A stretch of 42,491 bases of DNA, taken from the IMG/VR virus record IMGVR_UViG_3300041809_000940, positions 1-42,491 of that record, one strand, 5' to 3'. The first letter of the stretch is position 1. Each line of letters starts with the position of its first letter. Position numbers and translations under genes: made by a program. Of the stretch, positions 5,960 to 15,085 are shown in pieces. Below the pieces are notes generated by a model, which was given only the letters and a program-made list of their open reading frames with translations, was not told the DNA's origin and did not search any database. The stretch comes from a virus.

Positions 5960-7515
5960 ACGTCCTTCTTGTCGTAGTACCCTACCTGATGAAGCTTGAA
6001 GTTAAGGAACACATGCTTAGAAGTTTCACAGCATTTCCCTATGGTGTGCTGTCCATAGCTTCTTACCTCAAAAAAAATGCGCCCCATGCGAATGTCCGAG
6101 TGCTTGACTGCAACCTTCACAATGACCTTTCTGCCCTGAAAGAGACCCTTAAGGATTTCAGCCCCTCTATCGTCGGGCTTTCCATGATGTTCGATATTTC
6201 TTATAAGCATCTTTCTTCGATCACGGCGATGATCAAAGAGCATGACAGGCGGACTATCGTTGTCCTTGGAGGCTCGGCGGCTACGTCGTCTTACGAAAAT
6301 ATCCTTGAAATGCAACCAGACATCGACGCGATTTGTTATTATGAAGGTGAACGCCCCATGCTCAAGCTGATTAGGAATGATTACCCGGGGATTCTCAATG
6401 ACCCATGGTGGATCACGAGGCAGTCTTTGCTTGAAAAGAGAAGGCCGGAGAAACTATTCGTGTGGAATCTCGATGAGCTTATCGACATTGATTACAGCCT
6501 TGTGAATGTTTCGGATTACGAGATGGTGGAAGCCTTTTCGCCATGTTCCCATAGGATAAAGAACAAGAGGCAGTTTATTTTAGTTACGTCTAGGGGTTGT
6601 AAATTCGGGTGCTCGTTTTGCTTCCATTCTGGCGATCCCGACAAGACGATCAGGTATGCGAGTGCAGAGAAAATTATCTCCCACGTCAAGCACCTTGTCG
6701 ATGATTACGGTATGAACGTTCTGACGATTAACGATGACCAATTGCTACTCAACATGGACCGGGCCAAACAAATCTTTGCGGGTCTTGCCGGCTTAGGAAT
6801 CAGGATTGAGTGCCCAAACGGGCTATCCGTCGCTTTCATGGATGAGGAACTTATCGCCCTGATGAGGGCGGCGGGCATGGACACGGCGACCCTCGCCATA
6901 GAGTCAGGTTGCGCTTATGTTCTCAATAACATCATTCATAAGCCCTTGACTCTCGATAAAGTGAAGCCGGTTGTCGATATTTTGAGAAAATATGACTTCT
7001 GGATTCACGGATTTTTTGTCTCAGGCATACCGGGGGAAACCGACAAGCACCGGGATGAGACGGTAAGATTCATCAAAGAAGTGGGGCTTGATTGGGCGGT
7101 ATTTAATCTTGCAATGGTGTCAAGGGGTAGTGATCTCTTCAGGATGTGCGTACAGAATGGCTACATAGACAAGAACACGAAAATAGGAGACCTTCAGTAT
7201 AGCCGGTATATCATCAACACCCCTGAGTACAGCACGGAGCATGTCACCACGAAGACCTACCGGATGAACCTTGATGTGAATTTCGTGAACAATTACCGGA
7301 TGAAACACGGGGAATATGCCATAGCCGCCGACGCGTTTAGGGATGTCATCAGGAGATATGAGGACCAGGCGTTTGCTTATTATTACCTGGGGAAAGCGCT
7401 ATGGGAGATGGACCGGCATGGGGATGCCGCCGATGCGTTTGAGAAATACACTGAGATTGTTTTAAAAGACCCTTTATGGAAAGCCCACGCCGAATATTTC
7501 GGGCTGGAGACATGA
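5956..7515 (+). CDS. B12-binding-type radical SAM protein with C-terminal TPR
   Basis: 519 aa in three parts. Residues 1-150 look like the Rossmann-type B12-binding domain (LLVVVPYL, VLDCNLHND, VGLSMMFD, VVLGGSAAT). The radical SAM core has GCKFGCSFC with C215, C219 and C222 for a 4Fe-4S cluster, then the TINDDQ strand and ATLAIESG. The last 70 residues are TPR-like (GEYAIAADAFRDVI, FAYYYLGKALWEMDRHGDA). This class includes methylases and other carbon-skeleton chemistry. TPR units usually bind proteins or peptides, hinting at a protein partner. It is coupled to both neighbours by overlapping stops and starts. Confidence 0.85.
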   Translation: MNVLLVVVPYLMKLEVKEHMLRSFTAFPYGVLSIASYLKKNAPHANVRVLDCNLHNDLSALKETLKDFSPSIVGLSMMFDISYKHLSSITAMIKEHDRRTIVVLGGSAATSSYENILEMQPDIDAICYYEGERPMLKLIRNDYPGILNDPWWITRQSLLEKRRPEKLFVWNLDELIDIDYSLVNVSDYEMVEAFSPCSHRIKNKRQFILVTSRGCKFGCSFCFHSGDPDKTIRYASAEKIISHVKHLVDDYGMNVLTINDDQLLLNMDRAKQIFAGLAGLGIRIECPNGLSVAFMDEELIALMRAAGMDTATLAIESGCAYVLNNIIHKPLTLDKVKPVVDILRKYDFWIHGFFVSGIPGETDKHRDETVRFIKEVGLDWAVFNLAMVSRGSDLFRMCVQNGYIDKNTKIGDLQYSRYIINTPEYSTEHVTTKTYRMNLDVNFVNNYRMKHGEYAIAADAFRDVIRRYEDQAFAYYYLGKALWEMDRHGDAADAFEKYTEIVLKDPLWKAHAEYFGLET

Positions 7516-8390
7516 TGGAGTTAAGACGCCTCGGTCGCACAAATCTTCAAGTCTCGGTCTTAGGCTTCGGCGGCGCAGAGATCGGCCAGCAGAATATCGA
7601 ACAGAAATCAGTGGATTATCTTCTCAACATAGCCCTTGATTCCGGCATAAACATCATCGATACAGCGGAATGCTATGGAAATAGTGAAGAATTGATCGGC
7701 CACGCGGTCGGCCATAGAGACGATGTTTTTATCAGCACGAAGTGTGGCCATGCAGAAGAGCCTAATGACAACTGGAAGCCTGAGACAATTCTTTCAGGCA
7801 TTGAGCGTAGTCTTAAAAGACTGAAACGGGATTGGCTTGACCTGATTCAACTTCATTCCTGCCCCTTCGATCTGTTGAAACGAGGCGAGGTCATTGATGT
7901 TTTAGAGAAGGCCCGTGATGAAGGTAAGGTAAGATTTATCGGCTGTTCCGCCGATGGGCAAGCGGCTAAATATGCCATAGAGACAGGAAGATTCGATACT
8001 CTGCAGACTTCTTTCAATATAGCGGACCAGGAGGCATTGACGCTGACCTTTTCCCTTGCCCGAGAGAAAGACATGGGGATCATCGTCAAGCGCCCCTTGG
8101 CTAATGTCGTCTGGAAGCACAAAGAGAAGCCGGGCAACCCGTGGCTGCATAAGTACTGGGAGAGGATACAAAAGCTCGATTATGGGTTTTTGGACTCCTG
8201 CGTCGTGCCTTTACGCTTTGCGTTGTCTCCCGCCGCCGTGTCAACCGTCCTTGTCGGCTCCGTGACGCCAAAACATTTAACGCGGAATGCGGCCTATGCA
8301 TCCTACGGGGCGTTGACCGCCTACAGGTTCATGCAGATTCGCACCCGGTGGAAGAAGTGCGGCGGCGATGAATGGCCGGGAGTGGGATGA
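7512..8390 (+). CDS. aldo/keto reductase
   Basis: 292 aa from ATG 7512 (a second ATG is at 7515), overlapping the previous stop. The (beta/alpha)8 family signature is complete: D50 in IIDTAECYGN, Y55, K77 in ISTKCGH and H115 in LIQLHS form the catalytic tetrad, and VLVGSVTPKHL near the C-terminus matches the NADPH phosphate-binding loop. Such enzymes reduce aldehydes or ketones with NADPH. Several AKRs act on keto-sugars, which would suit the glycosyltransferase next to it, but the substrate cannot be read here. Confidence 0.85.
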   Translation: MMELRRLGRTNLQVSVLGFGGAEIGQQNIEQKSVDYLLNIALDSGINIIDTAECYGNSEELIGHAVGHRDDVFISTKCGHAEEPNDNWKPETILSGIERSLKRLKRDWLDLIQLHSCPFDLLKRGEVIDVLEKARDEGKVRFIGCSADGQAAKYAIETGRFDTLQTSFNIADQEALTLTFSLAREKDMGIIVKRPLANVVWKHKEKPGNPWLHKYWERIQKLDYGFLDSCVVPLRFALSPAAVSTVLVGSVTPKHLTRNAAYASYGALTAYRFMQIRTRWKKCGGDEWPGVG

Positions 8391-8542
8391 AGATGACGAC
8401 CGAATCGGAAAAATATCTTGACAAATCCACAGAACGGGTAAACAATGAAGATAGTAAGGTGACTGTTCCGAAAAAGGAACTGATCGATGCGCTGAAATGG
8501 TTAGCGGCGGCAAAGCGGAAACTTGAGGCGCTTATGAAGTAA
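8387..8542 (+). CDS. small charged helical protein closing the first cassette
   Basis: 51 aa, ATG 8387 overlapping the reductase stop (ATGA); ATG 8393 is an alternative start. It is rich in Lys and Glu, has no cysteine, and its second half (KKELIDALKWLAAAKRKL) should form an amphipathic helix. It is the last gene before the terminator-like hairpin. A role as a peptide substrate of the radical SAM protein was considered, but nothing in the composition supports it. Confidence 0.5.
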   Translation: MKMTTESEKYLDKSTERVNNEDSKVTVPKKELIDALKWLAAAKRKLEALMK

Positions 8543-8590
8543 GGTCATCCACAAATTCCCCTCTCCCCAAGGGTATAATGGGGCCAAAGG

Positions 8591-8630
8591 GTAGCACCGG
8601 GAAACCGGATCGCTACTCTTTTTGTTTTTG
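8591..8630 (+). terminator. hairpin plus T-run between cassette 1 and portal
   Basis: GTAGC (8591-8595) pairs with GCTAC (8612-8616) and CCGG with CCGG around a GAAA-type loop, followed by TCTTTTTGTTTTT. This is a good intrinsic terminator shape, ending directly at the portal start. A perfect TATAAT stands at 8574-8579 but has no recognisable -35 element. The hairpin may separate the accessory cassette from the capsid genes, or attenuate a transcript entering them. Confidence 0.6.
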
Positions 8631-8632
8631 AG

Positions 8633-10966
8633 GTGCCTACGGCTTGGCCCTGGTCAAAGAAACCTATCGAACCTATCTCCCCTGTCGGGGAAAGAACGCC
8701 TGGAGAAGAAGAAAAAGAAAATGAGCGTGATTTTATCGACCACGCTTTGAAAAGAGTCGAGGCCCGCCGTACAATGGACTCAGAAAACCGTACCGAGGCC
8801 ATAGACTCCCTGAAATTTCTTGAAGGTATCAATCAGTGGGATGACGGCGAGAAACAGCGCAGAAAGAATTCAGGCCGTCCCATGCTTCAGATGAACACCG
8901 CTCCAACCTTTACCCATGAGGTCATCGCAGACGGTCACGCAAATAAGTTTCGAGTCAAGGTGCATCCTTCTGACATGGACGGAAACCTTGAAACCGCCAA
9001 AATCAAGGCTGGCATCATCTCTCAGGCAGAATATGTTTCTAGTGCCGATTCGATCTACCTTATGGCCCGGACGTGTATAGTCGAGTGCGGTTTCGGTGCC
9101 TGGCGCGTCCTGACCCGCTATACCCAGGACAACCCCTTTCTTCAGGAAATGTATCTTGATCCTATTTTCAACCCCTTCAATGTCTTTATGGACGTGAACG
9201 CAAACCCGTGGCTTGTTTATGCCGATGCCAACTGGTGTGGGATAACGGGCAAGATTTCAAAAGATTCGTTTGAAGAGTTTTACCCTCATGCGGAACTTCC
9301 GACCGACCGCCTTACCGTGGGATTCGGCATTCAGCAGGAGCATTGGTGGACAAAAGATGATGTGACGGTCCTTGAATTTTACTGGCGCGTTCTCAGAAAA
9401 GAAACACTCTGTCTCATGGATGACTATGATGTGCTCACAGAGAAAGAGGCCAATGAGAAGATAAAGAATTTTCAGGCAGCTATCAAGGCGGAGAATGACC
9501 GGCGAGAGCAACTTATCGAACAACTGAAAGTGCTTCAGGTTGGAAGTCCAGAGGCCATGCAACTGCAACAACAGGTAACTGCTATCCCTCGCCGGACCTT
9601 GCCTGAGATCAAGGATACCACCGAAGCGGAAATCATCAGGGTAAAATATGCCAAGTTGAGTGCCGCAGGGATGATTGAAGGCGGGACAACGGGCGTGGAT
9701 GTCTCAGGAAAATATATCCCTGTTATCCTTGCCACGGGCAGAAAAAGGAACATCGAAGGTAAAATCTATATATCGGGTCTCATCAAGCACGCAAAAGACC
9801 CTATCAGGTTCAAGAACTGGTGGGTGACGAACCTAGCGGAACAATTCGCTATACAGCCTAAGACGCCGTGGTTAGGCACGCCAAAACAGTTCAAGAATTT
9901 CATGCGGGATTACGCAAGGGCCAATCAAGAAAACTGGCCGATGCTGTTCTATAACCCCGAAGTGGTAGAGGGCCAAGTTATCCCCGCGCCTCAAAGGATG
10001 CAACCGCCTAGCTTATCTCCTACAGCGATAGCCATGTCTGAGGTTGCAGAGTCGAATATTCACGACACTATCGGCATGGGGCCGCGAGACGTGGGCGAGA
10101 AAGGGCCGGAGCGCAATGCTGCCGCTATTATCGAGGCCCGCCGTCCATCCGACATCGCCACAAGCGACTTTTCGGAATTTATGAGAAACGCCGTCGCCCA
10201 TTCAGGCCGTGTCATGGAGTCCATGATCCCCGAAGTTTATGATACCCCAAGGGACGTGAGAATCAGAGACCACGAGGGCAATGAAGCATTCGCGCCCATA
10301 AACAAGACTTTGGGTCAGGTAAGACAAACCCTTATTCAGAACCCCAAGGCATATGCGGGTCTTCAGAAAAAGAAAATCAACGATATGGCGAGGCAAAAGG
10401 GCGATAACCACGTCCTGTATAATCTCAAGAAAGGTCGTGGGAACGTCATCATTGACACCGGCCCGGCCATGAGCACGCAGAGACAGGAAGTAGCCCACAA
10501 GTTGATGATGATGGCGCAGGGCAATCCAAGGCTCCATCTCCTTGTCGATGACATTATCCTGAAAGCCCTTGGCGATCCTTACATGGATGAGGCTGCAGAA
10601 CGGGTCAGAACGGCTCTCAAAATGCAGCAGCCGGGGCTTGTGAAACCCATCGAAGGCGAAGAGGAACAGCCCCCGCCTCAACAGCCTATTCCTCCGAAGG
10701 TTCAGGCCGATATTGGCAAGGTGCAGGTCCAGCAGATGAAGGCCAAGAACGAAGAACAGAGAATGCAAAACGACAAGATAAGGGCAGAGACGGAACGGCT
10801 CAAGCTGATGAAAGAATTCAAGGATCAGGACAAGGAAACGAAGCAGATGCTCATGGACCTCCTGAAAGAGCTTTTTTCAGACAAGCATTGGGCCGACGAG
10901 ATAGCGCAACAACGTGGGGTATTACCGGGAGGAGATGGGCAACCCGCTCCTCCTATGCCACAGTAA
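8633..10966 (+). CDS. portal protein, P22 family
   Basis: 777 aa. The region EAIDSLKFLEGINQW, SGRPMLQMNTAPTF, VIADGHANKFRVKV and the downstream core match the P22-type portal family, the dodecameric ring through which DNA enters and leaves. The C-terminal 100 residues are a long charged coiled coil (QVQQMKAKNEEQRMQND), reminiscent of the portal barrel. The GTG start at 8633 is the only plausible start in the open frame upstream of the conserved part, yet its ribosome site (GAGG) abuts it and the terminator T-run precedes it. That is unusual and may limit expression. Confidence 0.9.
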   Translation: MPTAWPWSKKPIEPISPVGERTPGEEEKENERDFIDHALKRVEARRTMDSENRTEAIDSLKFLEGINQWDDGEKQRRKNSGRPMLQMNTAPTFTHEVIADGHANKFRVKVHPSDMDGNLETAKIKAGIISQAEYVSSADSIYLMARTCIVECGFGAWRVLTRYTQDNPFLQEMYLDPIFNPFNVFMDVNANPWLVYADANWCGITGKISKDSFEEFYPHAELPTDRLTVGFGIQQEHWWTKDDVTVLEFYWRVLRKETLCLMDDYDVLTEKEANEKIKNFQAAIKAENDRREQLIEQLKVLQVGSPEAMQLQQQVTAIPRRTLPEIKDTTEAEIIRVKYAKLSAAGMIEGGTTGVDVSGKYIPVILATGRKRNIEGKIYISGLIKHAKDPIRFKNWWVTNLAEQFAIQPKTPWLGTPKQFKNFMRDYARANQENWPMLFYNPEVVEGQVIPAPQRMQPPSLSPTAIAMSEVAESNIHDTIGMGPRDVGEKGPERNAAAIIEARRPSDIATSDFSEFMRNAVAHSGRVMESMIPEVYDTPRDVRIRDHEGNEAFAPINKTLGQVRQTLIQNPKAYAGLQKKKINDMARQKGDNHVLYNLKKGRGNVIIDTGPAMSTQRQEVAHKLMMMAQGNPRLHLLVDDIILKALGDPYMDEAAERVRTALKMQQPGLVKPIEGEEEQPPPQQPIPPKVQADIGKVQVQQMKAKNEEQRMQNDKIRAETERLKLMKEFKDQDKETKQMLMDLLKELFSDKHWADEIAQQRGVLPGGDGQPAPPMPQ

Positions 10967-10978
10967 AAGGAGTAGGTT

Positions 10979-11902
10979 ATGGACAATGATACACCCGTTG
11001 AAGAAATTCAACCAACCGAAACGCCGGGGTCGGTTCCCGGAACAGCAGAAGAACCCGTAGTAGAAACGAAGGAAGGTGGAGAACCCACCCCTGTAGCAAA
11101 ACCGGGAGCGCCTAGCGCGGAAGATGAATTAAAGCGCCAGAGAAAAGAACAGCGTCGTCTTCGGGAAGAAAATCAGCGCCTCAAGGAACAGGCTGCGTAT
11201 GAGCGCGGTCTGCGTGAAGGCATGATTAAGCCTGCTTCGGGAACACCCGTAGCGGCATCCGAAGACAAGCCCCCGGAAAAGCCTGACCCCGACAAGTTCG
11301 AGGGCGGGCAGTACAGCAGGGAATACCTTGAAGCCATGGCCGATTACTCTTCTGATCTGGCAGTTTATAAGACAGGCCAGAAACAGAAAGAGGCCGATCA
11401 GAAAAAGGCGCAGGATGATGGAAACAAGACGCTCATGGAGAATTTTAATGCATTCAAGTCGAGGGTTGCCAGGGCCGCAGAAGAATTTGATGACCCTGAG
11501 ATAGCCGAATGTCTTGAACGAAACGATGCGTCTAACCCGTTCCATGTAGATGCAAGGGTATATCCAACGGCTCCTGCTGTGGTGCTCTTCATCATGGAAT
11601 CAGAACTTGCGCCGAGGCTCATCAGGCATTTCCTCGATAACAGGGCGGAGCTTGAGACTATCTACAAGTCCGCCACACCAGCCGCAGCCATGGCAAAAAT
11701 GGCGCGAGTGGAGGCAAAATTGGAAGCAGAAACGAAACCCGACCAAACAAAAATGAAGAGTGGCGCACCCAAGCCCATAACGCCGATACCGGGCACACCT
11801 GCTCCGGGGTCGGCTACCAAAATAGAACCGGAAGACATGTCGGTGGGGGATTATTTCCATCACTACATGACAAAGTTCTATGGTGGGGGTGCAGCGGCAT
11901 AA
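10979..11902 (+). CDS. scaffolding protein
   Basis: 307 aa between portal and coat, where P22-like phages keep their scaffold. The N-terminus is acidic and proline-rich, then a coiled coil (ELKRQRKEQRRLREENQRLK, about 50-69), a helical middle, and a C-terminus ending DYFHHYMTKFYGGG that could be the coat-binding helix. Scaffolds direct coat assembly and leave the prohead. AGGAG stands 7-11 bases upstream of ATG 10979. Assignment rests on position and composition. Confidence 0.75.
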   Translation: MDNDTPVEEIQPTETPGSVPGTAEEPVVETKEGGEPTPVAKPGAPSAEDELKRQRKEQRRLREENQRLKEQAAYERGLREGMIKPASGTPVAASEDKPPEKPDPDKFEGGQYSREYLEAMADYSSDLAVYKTGQKQKEADQKKAQDDGNKTLMENFNAFKSRVARAAEEFDDPEIAECLERNDASNPFHVDARVYPTAPAVVLFIMESELAPRLIRHFLDNRAELETIYKSATPAAAMAKMARVEAKLEAETKPDQTKMKSGAPKPITPIPGTPAPGSATKIEPEDMSVGDYFHHYMTKFYGGGAAA

Positions 11903-11932
11903 AGCGTCGCTCTTCTCACGGAGGATTGTATT

Positions 11933-13255
11933 ATGGCTCAGAGAATCTTAACCATGTCGATGATTACGACGGGCATCCTGCCGGTGCTCCATGCAAACCT
12001 CGTATTTGCTAAGGGGATTGACAGACACTATGACGCTCAATTTGGCATTTCCGGCGCGATGATCGGCAACACTCTCAACATCAGGCTGCCCAACAGGTAC
12101 TATGTTTCTGACGGTCCTAACCTTCAGGCTCAGGATACCCAAGAGCAGATCGTAGCTTTGACCCTTAACCACCAGTGGCAGGTCAGCACCAACTTCACGA
12201 GTGCCGATTTTACCCTGTCTCTGGATGAATTCAGTCGCCGGATTCTTACCCCGAAATCGGCGGCACTTACCAGCAAGATCGATTACTGGTGCGCTGTGGA
12301 AGCGACCATGAACGCTTTCAACATGGTTGGCACTCCGGGAACATCTCCGGGCGATCAGGCGGTGGCGACAGCAGGCTTTACCAATGCGACGGTTCCGAGG
12401 GTTTACCTCAACGCCGCAAGGTTGCTCGATTACAACAACGTTCCTGCGGATAACCAGAGGCGAATGATCATCACCCCGGATGCTCAGGCATCTTCGGTCG
12501 ATGGTCTCAAGGGCCTCCTGAACGATCAACACCTTGTCGGTGAGCAGTACAGGCGCGGTGTGCTCGGAGAGACTTTCGGCTATGAGTTCGCCATGGATCA
12601 GAACCTGTACGCGATTCAGCCGGGCATCAGGGGCACCAACACACCGTATGTGAACGGCCCCGGTCAGACAGGTCTAAGCCTTTATACGAGCGGCTGGCCT
12701 GCGAACACCAACGTTCTTTATCCCGGTGAAGTCTTCACCATCGCAGGCGTGAATTCAGTCAACCCGGAAAACCAACAGGACAACGGCGCAGCAGCCATGT
12801 TCTGTGTGGGCGGTATGGGCCTTCAGTACGTGAACGGACAGACGCAGTTGCTTCTCACGCCCGTTACGTCCGATGCCAACGGCAATGCGACTATTCCCTT
12901 GGCGTCTCCTTTTAACGGCATAATTGCTGCCGGTCCTCAGATCGCCAATGCTACCGTCACCGCTTCTCCGGCAAACCAGGCGCTTCTTACCATGCTTTAT
13001 CCGACAAACAGCGCCGCTTCCGCCACGACCTATAAGGCGAGCATCGCCATGCATCACGACGCGATGACGCTCGGGACCGCAGACCTGGTGCTTGAGCCGA
13101 ACCTTCAGTTTGGAGCGCGGGATAATTACGACGGCATCAGCATCAGGATCATCAGGCAGTACACAATAGGTACGGACCAGATACCGTGCCGTATCGACGT
13201 TCTTGGCGGAGTTAAGGCCCTGCGGCCCGAATTGCTCTGCAAGATCACGCAGTAG
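11933..13255 (+). CDS. major capsid (coat) protein, P22 family
   Basis: 440 aa. The opening (ILTMSMITTGILPVLHANLV) and later stretches DYWCAVEATMNAFN, QRRMIITPDAQASSVDGL, FAMDQNLYAIQPG and a C-terminus RIIRQYTIGTDQIPCRIDVL match P22 coat (gp5) homologues, an HK97 fold with an inserted domain. It follows the scaffold with a GGAGG site (11920-11924). As the most abundant virion protein it is one candidate target for the neighbouring modifying enzymes. Confidence 0.9.
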   Translation: MAQRILTMSMITTGILPVLHANLVFAKGIDRHYDAQFGISGAMIGNTLNIRLPNRYYVSDGPNLQAQDTQEQIVALTLNHQWQVSTNFTSADFTLSLDEFSRRILTPKSAALTSKIDYWCAVEATMNAFNMVGTPGTSPGDQAVATAGFTNATVPRVYLNAARLLDYNNVPADNQRRMIITPDAQASSVDGLKGLLNDQHLVGEQYRRGVLGETFGYEFAMDQNLYAIQPGIRGTNTPYVNGPGQTGLSLYTSGWPANTNVLYPGEVFTIAGVNSVNPENQQDNGAAAMFCVGGMGLQYVNGQTQLLLTPVTSDANGNATIPLASPFNGIIAAGPQIANATVTASPANQALLTMLYPTNSAASATTYKASIAMHHDAMTLGTADLVLEPNLQFGARDNYDGISIRIIRQYTIGTDQIPCRIDVLGGVKALRPELLCKITQ

Positions 13256-13265
13256 GGGGTGCAGA

Positions 13266-15017
13266 ATGGCATACGATCAACTTACAGAAAACCGGCTCGA
13301 TGGTACTCAGTGCGGCCAGAGTCCTACGGACAAACTCGCCTTTTGGGGTGGTATTCCGATCCCTAGAAGGTCATCCCCGATGGAGGCGACCTTACAGCCT
13401 TTTCAGGGGGGTGTTCTTACCACATATCAGGTGTCTTTCACCCCTACGGCGAGCGTCGCGCCCAATACCTTTGCGGAACAGTATGTGACGGTAACGGGTG
13501 TGGCGACAACTGATTTTGTGATGCACGTCGATAAGCCTACGCTTGACGCGGGCATCAGCCTTGGCGGGCTCAGGGTGTCCACTACCGCGAACTATGTGGG
13601 AATCAACTTCGGCAACGACACCAGCGCTACCGTGACGCCTACGAGCAACCAGACCTACACGATCATAGTGGCAACCGGCCTAAACGTAATTTCAGCTACC
13701 TTGACGCCTTCGGCGGTTCCTCCTAGCTCGGATACTACCACAGAGGGCGTCATGGAACAGACCTTCTCTTTGCCGGGCGGCATCAGCGCGGCAGGGGTGG
13801 CCATTCTCAACGCGGCAGGGCAAATTGCCGGGGTCAGCATAACCAATAACGGCACGGGCTATTATACCCCTCCCGATGTGGTGTTTGCCGCGGGTGTATG
13901 GCCTGTCGAAATCATGTCCGGCACATTGGACGGCCTTGGCGGTGGACTCTCCAGGGGTACGTTTGCCGGTAATACTTACAGCGTTGTAGGCCAATTAGTG
14001 CAAACTGCTCCACCGACCGCGCAGTATCCGGGAGGGTCCGGTGCTTGCGGCATTGGAATTATCGATGGTTCCGGCCATGTAATCGGCGTCCAGATGATTT
14101 CTCCGGGTGCCGGTTATCAGGTGGCCCCTACCGTCACTTTCTCTGGCGGCCAGAACATCTCAATGGGGATGGCAGTTCAGGTCAACAAGAACGCACAGCA
14201 GGCAGGGCTTGGCATATCGAATGTTAGAGTCCCGGCTGACAACCAGATCGCCATTACCTACGTGAACAACACAATCGCCACTATCACGCCGACAGCCGGG
14301 GAGACCTACAAAATTTTGGGTATCAACGGTCTTTCCGCCTATGGTAACATTCTGGACTACGGGGTCTATGTCAGCACAACGGGTGTGAATACATCAACAG
14401 CCGTCGAGAGGGATTTTACCGTCACCGGCATTGCAACGACGGACAAGATCATAGGGATGCAGAAACCGACCATCGCGGCCGGGGTTGTAGTTACCGGCCA
14501 GTTTGTTTCCACGACCAACCAGATCGGCGTGAACTTTGGGAACGTTTCAACTACCGGATCAATTGTGCCAGCCGCTGAAACCTATGACTTCAGCGTTTTC
14601 AGACCGTCGCCGGTAGCACCATGTGTCCTTATTCCGGCCTATCTCACGCCTGCATCGGTCGCGGCCAATACCACGGCAGAACAGAGCTTCACGGTGGTAG
14701 GCATCCCGGCCAACTCTTACGTGAGGGCTATCAAGGGCAGTGCTACGGCGGGCTTGGCGGTAGGTCAGTGCCGGGTCAGCACCACGAACAACATTTACAT
14801 CGGGTACGAGAACGACACGGCGGGAGCCATTGTTCCGCCTGCAGAGTTCTATATGCTCGAAGTCTTCCAGCAGCAGGGGGCAGGGGCTAGTACTGGACCG
14901 ACCGTTACGGCTAACAGGGTATCCGCGCCTTGTTTCCAGACATTGAATATGTTGATCGATGAGGCCAATGATATGCGGAATACGCTCAAGCTCACGGGCA
15001 TCGAGCAGGGGCACTAA
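13266..15017 (+). CDS. repeat-rich structural protein, probable capsid decoration
   Basis: 583 aa from ATG 13266, 10 bases after the coat stop. At least three copies of an all-beta unit of about 75 residues can be read (AEQYVTVTGVATTDFVMHVD...VSTTANYVGINFGN; RDFTVTGIATTDKIIGMQ...VSTTNQIGVNFGN; AEQSFTVVGIPANSYVRAIK...VSTTNNIYIGYEN), plus two GxGYxxxPxVxF motifs. A helical C-terminal tail follows (FQTLNMLIDEANDMRNTLK). It is rich in Thr, Ser, Ala and Val, low in charge, and adjacent to coat. Ig-like head decoration or fibre is the best guess. Thr/Ser richness would also make it a possible glycosylation substrate. Confidence 0.7.
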   Translation: MAYDQLTENRLDGTQCGQSPTDKLAFWGGIPIPRRSSPMEATLQPFQGGVLTTYQVSFTPTASVAPNTFAEQYVTVTGVATTDFVMHVDKPTLDAGISLGGLRVSTTANYVGINFGNDTSATVTPTSNQTYTIIVATGLNVISATLTPSAVPPSSDTTTEGVMEQTFSLPGGISAAGVAILNAAGQIAGVSITNNGTGYYTPPDVVFAAGVWPVEIMSGTLDGLGGGLSRGTFAGNTYSVVGQLVQTAPPTAQYPGGSGACGIGIIDGSGHVIGVQMISPGAGYQVAPTVTFSGGQNISMGMAVQVNKNAQQAGLGISNVRVPADNQIAITYVNNTIATITPTAGETYKILGINGLSAYGNILDYGVYVSTTGVNTSTAVERDFTVTGIATTDKIIGMQKPTIAAGVVVTGQFVSTTNQIGVNFGNVSTTGSIVPAAETYDFSVFRPSPVAPCVLIPAYLTPASVAANTTAEQSFTVVGIPANSYVRAIKGSATAGLAVGQCRVSTTNNIYIGYENDTAGAIVPPAEFYMLEVFQQQGAGASTGPTVTANRVSAPCFQTLNMLIDEANDMRNTLKLTGIEQGH

Positions 15018-15032
15018 GGATCGATCTTGATT

Positions 15033-15066
15033 GGGGAGGGGCGTCTTCTTCCTTCCCCTCCCCTTT
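15033..15066 (+). terminator. strong hairpin, probable terminator
   Basis: GGGGAGGGG (15033-15041) and CCCCTCCCC (15055-15063) form a perfect 9-bp G/C stem with a 13-base loop, followed by TTTC. It lies just after the decoration gene and before the second accessory cassette. The T tract is short, so it may also act as a transcript stabiliser or processing signal. Confidence 0.55.
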
Positions 15067-15085
15067 CAGGGCCTACGGAGCGATA

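Noticed and set aside
8387-8542. 51-aa protein as a radical SAM peptide precursor
   Set aside because: No cysteine, no leader/core layout and no cleavage motif; it looks like a charged helical protein.
8574-8579. Strong promoter at TATAAT before the portal
   Set aside because: No -35 element or extended -10 at the right distance; left only as a note with the hairpin.
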